Shown: positions 59,626 to 64,000 of the stretch, in pieces
Layout: each line of letters begins with the position of its first letter
Position numbering within the stretch: the stretch's first letter is position 1
Origin: Paenibacillus sp. S150
GTDB lineage: Bacteria > Bacillota > Bacilli > Paenibacillales > Paenibacillaceae
Length of the DNA stretch: 64,000 bases
Assembly: GCF_019352175.1 (NCBI RefSeq)
Contig: NZ_JACBYI010000025.1
Location: 33,740 to 97,739 of the forward strand
Direction of reading: 5' to 3'
The notes under the pieces: generated by a model
Seen by the model: the letters and a program-made list of their open reading frames with translations, nothing else
Database searches by the model: none
Told to the model about the DNA's origin: nothing
Program-made: the position numbers and the translations under genes

Positions 59626-59655
59626 TTGACAACATCGAAAGTCTGGTCTTACAAT
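59626..59655 (+). promoter_or_regulatory. perR promoter with possible Per box
   Basis: TTGACA (59626-59631), 18 bp, TACAAT (59650-59655). AT-rich sequence just upstream (around 59595-59610, ATATAATAATAAATA) matches the Per box TTATAATNATTATAA at about 10 of 14 positions, so autoregulation is possible but not certain. Confidence 0.65.
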
Positions 59656-59703
59656 TACATTAGAGTTATTATTACGTTTTTTTATTAAAAGGCGGTGGCA
59701 GTG

Positions 59704-60135
59704 ATGGGTAGTGGCGTACAGCATGCATTGGAACAATTGAAGACAACCGGTGTCCGTATTACGCCCCAGCGTCATGCGATTCTTTCCTATCTGATGGAAG
59801 CGATGAATCACCCTACGGCAGATGATATTTACCGTGCTCTTGAGCCGCAGTTTCCAAGCATGAGTGTGGCAACAGTGTACAATAACCTCAAGATGTTCAT
59901 GGAAGCGGGGATGGTCCGCGAGCTGACCTACGGTGATAATTCCAGCCGTTTTGATGCCAATGTGTCTGATCATTATCATGTTATCTGCCAGGAGTGCGGC
60001 AAGATTGAGGATTTCAGCTATCCATCGCTCCATGAGGTAGAACTGCGCGCCGAGCAGGAGACAGGGTTCATAATTCATGGCTTGCGCATGGAGCTGTATG
60101 GAGTCTGCAAGTCCTGCAGCGAGAAAGCGCATTGA
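59704..60135 (+). CDS. perR: Peroxide-sensing repressor PerR
   Basis: Fur-family repressor of 143 residues that controls peroxide defence. The winged-helix part contains GVRITPQRHAILSYLMEAMNHPTADDIY and PSMSVATVYNNLKMFMEAGMVRELTYGDNSSRFD. The regulatory-metal ligands HPTADD, RFDANVSDHYHVICQECG and the structural zinc Cys pairs (CQEC, CKSC) are all present. The length and the gene order with ygzB and ygxA match B. subtilis perR. ATG 59704 or GTG 59701 follow AAAAGG. Expression may be autoregulated. Confidence 0.94.
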   Translation: MGSGVQHALEQLKTTGVRITPQRHAILSYLMEAMNHPTADDIYRALEPQFPSMSVATVYNNLKMFMEAGMVRELTYGDNSSRFDANVSDHYHVICQECGKIEDFSYPSLHEVELRAEQETGFIIHGLRMELYGVCKSCSEKAH

Positions 60136-60161
60136 AATTTTATAATGATGAGAATTTTCTG

Positions 60162-60202
60162 AAACGTGCGGTATCCGGTAACGGAGGCCACACGTTTTTT
60201 TT
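60162..60202 (+). terminator. Terminator after perR
   Basis: AAACGTG (60162-60168) pairs with CACGTTT (60191-60197), with inner TATCCGG/CGGA pairing, then a long T-tract. Confidence 0.75.
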
Positions 60203-60348
60203 GAGCTTATGATATATTGTAGTTCGTCATTCTATTAAAAAAGCCCAGCCCTTCCAGCAGATTTGCGCAACTAAGGAGCCTGTCATAGCGTATACTTAAG
60301 ATTGGCTATACCCGGCATTATATTCTACTAGTGATCTGGAGGTACATT

Positions 60349-62070
60349 TTGGAAACAAGACAGAGACAAAGACGCGTCAGGAAGCGCGGAGGTCTTTTTC
60401 GCCGTTTATTGGGACTTGTCATTATAGCCGCAGCAGCCTACTGGGTTGTATATTATGTATTGCCGAACCGTTTGCATATCGTTCCTGACTGGAAAGGTCT
60501 GGAGCATCCTGTTTTTGTCAAAGGAGAGCTGACGGGCTATTCCGCTTCAGGTACGGGAGACGGACTGCTTTTACCGCTTCCGCTGCTGCAGGAATATGTG
60601 GATTCATCCATTCATTATGAAGAAGCGACCAAATCGGTCATTTTATCGACAGACAATGAGCTGTTATATATGCAAGAGGATACTACTGCCGCCAGCTTGA
60701 ACAATGAGCCGCTGCAGCTCCGTCTGGCCCCTGAAGAAAAGGATGGGGTAACCTACCTGCCGGCGGACACGCTTGAGAATTTGTATGGGTTCGAGGTGGA
60801 AGAGGACCAGGCTACCGGAGCCGTTCTGCTGATGACCGCCGGAGAAACCGTCCCGCTTGGCAAAATCAAAGGCGAAGAGGGCGGGAGATCCAAAGCTTTG
60901 CGCAGTGAAGCTACTATCCATGCCCCGATTGTTGCCGATATGCCTCCGGGAACCGTGGTCAGGATTTGGCACTCGGAGGGTGAGGACTGGCTGTATGTGC
61001 AGATGAGCAGCGGATTCACGGGCTATATCAAGGCTGGCGATATTATCCCGGACGGAGAGAAGGCGGTGGACGCGAAGCCAGTCACTCCCTCGCGCGCGGA
61101 ACGCAGCTGGAAAGGAAAGCCGGTCAACCTTTTCTGGGAAGCTGTATATGAACGCAAGCCTGATCCGGCTAATTTCGGCGCTCTTCCCGGGGTTAACGTG
61201 GTCAGCCCTACCTGGTTTGAAATCGTCGATATAAACGGCAATGTCCGCAGCAAGGCTGACAACGCATACGTACAGTGGGCCCATAATCGGGGGATGGAGG
61301 TTTGGGGGCTGCTGAGCAACAGCTTCGATGCCGACCTTACTACCCAGGCGCTGTCCAGTTATGAGAAACGGATGAATGCCATCGTGCAGATGCTCGAGTA
61401 TGCTGATCTGTATGGTCTGGATGGAATTAATATTGACTTTGAAAATGTCTACACCAAGGACGGGGAGAACGTTACGCAGTTTATGCGGGAGCTGAAGCCG
61501 ATGGCCCAAGCCAAAAATCTCATTGTCTCAATGGATGTAACCCCAAAATCAAACAGCGAGATGTGGTCGCTCTTTTTGGACCGCCGGTCGCTTGCGGCAG
61601 TTACGGATTTCTTGATCGTAATGGCTTATGATGAGCATTGGGCGTCCAGCCCTACCGCCGGTTCGGTTGCTTCGCTGCCTTGGGTGGAAAATTCCATAAG
61701 CCGCATTATTGAAGAGGATGATGTTCCTGCTGAGAAGCTGATACTCGGTATCCCGCTCTATACCCGCATTTGGTCGGAAACCACGGTGGACGGACAAACC
61801 AGGGTTAGCTCCAAAGCCGTTAGTATGAATGCGGTCCGGGAAATTCTTGCCGATAAGAAGCTGACGCCAGTATTTGATAAGGCTGCGGGGCAGAATTATG
61901 TGGAGTATACAGAGGATGGCGTCCTGCGTAAAATATGGATCGAAGACAAGGTCTCGCTAAAAGCCAGAGTAGAGCTCGCCCGATCATTTGGGCTGGGAGG
62001 CATAGGCTCCTGGAACCGCAGCTTTGCCATTGCTGAGGCTTGGGAGACCTTGCAGCAGATTAGCCAATAA
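60349..62070 (+). CDS. GH18 spore-type peptidoglycan hydrolase with SH3 domain
   Basis: A 573-residue membrane-anchored or exported protein. A basic head (RQRQRRVRKRGGLFRR) and one membrane helix (LLGLVIIAAAAYWVVYYVL) are followed by a copper-amine-oxidase-N-like region (about 60-170), an SH3 domain (about 185-240) and a GH18 barrel (about 265-573). The catalytic motif is intact as YGLDGINIDFENVY (about 360-373). Relatives such as YaaH-type enzymes degrade peptidoglycan during spore germination. TTG 60349 has GGAGG 6 bases upstream; a GTG at 60331 has none. A strong terminator follows. Confidence 0.88.
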   Translation: METRQRQRRVRKRGGLFRRLLGLVIIAAAAYWVVYYVLPNRLHIVPDWKGLEHPVFVKGELTGYSASGTGDGLLLPLPLLQEYVDSSIHYEEATKSVILSTDNELLYMQEDTTAASLNNEPLQLRLAPEEKDGVTYLPADTLENLYGFEVEEDQATGAVLLMTAGETVPLGKIKGEEGGRSKALRSEATIHAPIVADMPPGTVVRIWHSEGEDWLYVQMSSGFTGYIKAGDIIPDGEKAVDAKPVTPSRAERSWKGKPVNLFWEAVYERKPDPANFGALPGVNVVSPTWFEIVDINGNVRSKADNAYVQWAHNRGMEVWGLLSNSFDADLTTQALSSYEKRMNAIVQMLEYADLYGLDGINIDFENVYTKDGENVTQFMRELKPMAQAKNLIVSMDVTPKSNSEMWSLFLDRRSLAAVTDFLIVMAYDEHWASSPTAGSVASLPWVENSISRIIEEDDVPAEKLILGIPLYTRIWSETTVDGQTRVSSKAVSMNAVREILADKKLTPVFDKAAGQNYVEYTEDGVLRKIWIEDKVSLKARVELARSFGLGGIGSWNRSFAIAEAWETLQQISQ

Positions 62071-62087
62071 TTATTTTTAGTCATAGC

Positions 62088-62121
62088 ACAGGGGTCCCCT
62101 CACGGGAACCCCTGTTTTTTT
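62088..62121. terminator. Terminator after the GH18 gene
   Basis: ACAGGGGTCCC pairs with GGGAACCCCTGT around a TCA loop, followed by seven T. It can also stop ygzB transcripts. Confidence 0.88.
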
Positions 62122-62139
62122 GTGGGAATAAAAAATAGG

Positions 62140-62505
62140 CTATTGCTTAAGCTGCCGGCTTTCAAGCTGTTCTGCAGTGATGGTCGCTTGTGCAGGGTCC
62201 ATTGTAAGTATGGTATGGCAGAACATGCAGCGGTCAGTTTTGCCAAGCATTTTGGTCAGCTTATGGCATTCCGGGCATTCTACCTGCACCGCACTTGTTG
62301 AGAGCATGCCTGCCCAGAAATAGATCGCCAGACTTGCCATCATGGAGAACAGGCCGATAACGAGCCCAATTGCAGCAACAACCTTTCCGGCCGACCCCCA
62401 GAACACGATGCCTGCCGTCCCCAGGATCATAAGGCCCATTCCGAGCATGGTAAGCAGCAGTCCCCAGGTGCGAAAGGCATTGATTTTAGCCGATTTAAAC
62501 TTCAT
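62140..62505 (-). CDS. ygzB: DUF2614 zinc-ribbon membrane protein YgzB
   Basis: A 121-residue membrane protein with two helices in the first 75 residues (WGLLLTMLGMGLMILGTAGI; VVAAIGLVIGLFSMMASLAI) and a C-terminal zinc ribbon CPECHKLTKMLGKTDRCMFC (about 78-97). This is the YgzB/DUF2614 family. In B. subtilis it lies next to perR and ygxA as here. ATG 62505 is preceded by AGGAGCAAACACTC on the minus strand. Function is unknown. Confidence 0.92.
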   Translation of the reverse strand: MKFKSAKINAFRTWGLLLTMLGMGLMILGTAGIVFWGSAGKVVAAIGLVIGLFSMMASLAIYFWAGMLSTSAVQVECPECHKLTKMLGKTDRCMFCHTILTMDPAQATITAEQLESRQLKQ

Positions 62506-62633
62506 GAGTGTTTGCTCCTAACTAAAATATAGTTCGGTTGTCCAGGAGGAACTGACATGAATATGTAGAATATTAATATTTAAGAGAATTATAACTGACA
62601 GACGCAAATTCGCCAAATTTGATGGAGGGAAGC

Positions 62634-63509
62634 ATGGAACTGTCCAATTTGACCTTGTTTAGTGGAGAAACGTTTGATGAGAACGTCCTGGGAGCTGTCG
62701 CTTTGCATCAGAAGGGAAATGCTCCGTTTCAGAGTGCGCTTCTTCATGATTTTGATATGGTGGTACTGATGCTGCATGAGGAGCAGGACAAGGAGCGGAT
62801 TATCACCCATACCATTGCCGGGGAGCGGCGCACACAGTCGGTCCATGTCGGTCTTTCGGCTCTGGAAAGAGCAGTGATGGCGGGAGACAACAACGAGCTT
62901 CTTACCAGCCTCATAGCAGGTGAAGTCATATGGGACCCCAAGGGGATTCTGGAGGCGATGCGCCGGGAGATTATCCAGTTCCAGGGGCCGCTTAAGGAAC
63001 GTATACTGTTTATGGAATTCTCCAGGTTTCTGCATATGTACGTGAAATCCAAGCGGTATTTGGAAGCCCGCTGCACTATGGATGCTTACAACTGTGTATT
63101 GATCGCCTTATATCATTGGGCGCGGATAGAAGTGAGTGAGGCGGGTTATTTTCCCGACCCTGCAGTGTGGGAGCAAGTCAAAGGCCTGAATTCATCCGTC
63201 CATAAGCTGTATGAGGAATTAACTGTAAGTACTGAGACGCTGGATCAGAGAGTGGAGCTTATCCTGCTGGCCTGCGAATTTGCCATTATGTCCAAGATGT
63301 CTGATTGTTGTACCATACTATTGAATATTCTGGGCAGCCGCAAGGAACCATGGAGTATAAAAGAACTGCTCCAGCATTCCGGCCTTAGCCCGCTTGGCGC
63401 TGAACTGCCGCTGGTATTGCGCAAGCTTGTATCGCGATCACAAATCAGGGAAATTGCTTCGTGGGCAGAGGATGCCGGAGATGGTCATGCAGTACGCTAC
63501 ACTTTATAA
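62634..63509 (+). CDS. ygxA: Nucleotidyltransferase-like protein YgxA
   Basis: A 291-residue cytoplasmic protein matching B. subtilis YgxA, annotated as nucleotidyltransferase-like. The N-terminal region carries FDMVVLMLHEEQDKERIITH, a remnant nucleotidyltransferase-type strand. The centre is helical (LKERILFMEFSRFLHMYVK), and a winged-helix-like segment ends the protein (SIKELLQHSGLSPLGAELPLVLRKLVSRSQIRE). ATG 62634 has GGAGGGA 5 bases upstream. It is followed by a terminator and a ribosomal RNA operon, the same order as in Bacillus. Confidence 0.88.
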   Translation: MELSNLTLFSGETFDENVLGAVALHQKGNAPFQSALLHDFDMVVLMLHEEQDKERIITHTIAGERRTQSVHVGLSALERAVMAGDNNELLTSLIAGEVIWDPKGILEAMRREIIQFQGPLKERILFMEFSRFLHMYVKSKRYLEARCTMDAYNCVLIALYHWARIEVSEAGYFPDPAVWEQVKGLNSSVHKLYEELTVSTETLDQRVELILLACEFAIMSKMSDCCTILLNILGSRKEPWSIKELLQHSGLSPLGAELPLVLRKLVSRSQIREIASWAEDAGDGHAVRYTL

Positions 63510-63534
63510 ATATATATTGGAAATACGCATGGAT

Positions 63535-63562
63535 AGGAGAGGCAGTATGCTCTCTTTTTTTG
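63535..63562 (+). terminator. Terminator after ygxA
   Basis: GAGAG-GCAGTATGC-TCTC stem followed by seven T. Confidence 0.75.
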
Positions 63563-63609
63563 TTTGTTCCCATGCTGTATGAGATGATCAATCCAGGGAA
63601 TATTTATAG

Positions 63610-63638
63610 TTGACTCTTATGTTAATATTATGTTAAAT
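63610..63638 (+). promoter_or_regulatory. rRNA operon promoter P1
   Basis: TTGACT (63610-63615), 17 bp, TTAAAT (63633-63638), upstream in the rRNA leader. Confidence 0.6.
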
Positions 63639-63716
63639 TATAACTCGTCCCTCTGACGCAGGTAATATACTGCTGAGCATAGCGGAAGGCAGTCGAAAAA
63701 AGGAATTAGAAAATGA

Positions 63717-63746
63717 TTGACTAAAGCAAGGGCGTTGTGATATATT
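63717..63746 (+). promoter_or_regulatory. rRNA operon promoter P2
   Basis: TTGACT (63717-63722), 18 bp, TATATT (63741-63746), about 200 bases before the 16S gene. Tandem promoters are usual for Firmicute rRNA operons. Confidence 0.7.
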
Positions 63747-63790
63747 ATAAAGGTCGCTGCTGACAAGCAACGATGAAGAAAAATGAGAAC

Positions 63791-63810
63791 TTGATCTTTG
63801 AAAACTGAAC
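63791..63810 (+). promoter_or_regulatory. rRNA leader boxA-like antitermination region
   Basis: TTGATCTTTGAAAACTGAAC is the conserved leader sequence that precedes 16S genes in Bacillales and carries the antitermination signal. Confidence 0.6.
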
Positions 63811-63950
63811 AACGAGTGAGTATCGGAATTCACTTCGGTGATTCCAAAACCGGTGGGTTTCACAGCGTCTTGGACGCTTGGGAATTCATCAAGAGAATGC
63901 AAATTCTCGTCAGATGTTTCAAAATGAGCAATCGCTCTTTCTAAAACCAA

Positions 63951-64000
63951 TTTGGAGAGTTTGATCCTGGCTCAGGACGAACGCTGGCGGCGTGCCTAAT
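63951..64000 (+). rRNA. 16S ribosomal RNA, 5' end (partial)
   Basis: GAGAGTTTGATCCTGGCTCA, then GGACGAACGCTGGCGGCGTG, is the universal start of bacterial 16S rRNA. The gene runs off the right edge, so only about 50 bases are present. The exact 5' end could be a few bases either side of 63951. Confidence 0.97.

Noticed and set aside
63633..63950. A 105-codon minus-strand frame in the rRNA leader
   Set aside because: Antisense to rRNA promoters and leader, with no ribosome site.

Overview
The window looks like a chromosomal segment of a Paenibacillus-type Firmicute. Strong AGGAGG ribosome sites, frequent GTG/TTG starts, catabolite-response elements, a YesM/YesN-type two-component pair next to an LplB/YtcP/LplA-type sugar importer, a yyaC-type spore gene, and the perR - ygzB - ygxA - rRNA order known from Bacillus all point that way. 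No phage, transposase, CRISPR array or tRNA was found.

Layout. (1) 0-13.4 kb is a plant-sugar locus: xylA and xylB with an apparent XylR operator and cre site, a response regulator and sensor kinase, two CUT1 permeases, a large solute-binding lipoprotein and a GH95 alpha-L-fucosidase. (2) 13.48-14.44 kb is a non-coding block built from dispersed repeats. (3) 14.8-24.6 kb holds mixed housekeeping genes: a transglutaminase-like protein, DUF3889, an amino-acid-permease remnant, a CvfC-type HEAT protein, a metallo-beta-lactamase-fold hydrolase, an ABC-F ATPase, a CDF metal exporter, an NlpC/P60 hydrolase and a small secreted protein. (4) 24.9-37.3 kb is a general stress region. It has an RsbY-RsbK-RsbM module (PP2C phosphatase, triple-receiver hybrid kinase, CheR-type methylase), a further hybrid kinase, and rsbV-rsbW-sigB, flanked by small stress-type genes. 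Several of these carry good SigB-type promoters, including rsbV. (5) 37.7-47.7 kb holds pirin, DUF1128, YyaC, an alpha/beta hydrolase, an MFS remnant, DUF6483, a methyltransferase, a giant O-antigen-ligase-like protein, and a DedA - thioredoxin-like - MBL operon. (6) 47.9-51.1 kb is a complete sigY-yxlCDEFG operon with a probable SigY autoregulatory promoter. (7) 51.7-53.64 kb is a second, larger non-coding repeat block homologous to that at 13.5 kb. (8) 53.66-57.04 kb is gatCAB, followed by a GNAT enzyme, a DUF4097 membrane protein, perR, a GH18 sporulation-type hydrolase, ygzB and ygxA. The window ends in tandem rRNA promoters and the first ~50 bases of a 16S rRNA gene.

The least explained content is the repeat system. 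One family is a hairpin element that in three places starts right after a Rho-independent terminator. A second is a ~400-bp element carrying five to seven copies of a 23-bp motif in both orientations. A third is a ~65-nt leader hairpin placed immediately before the ribosome site of both xylB and gatB. All calls come from reading the sequence; no database search was possible.
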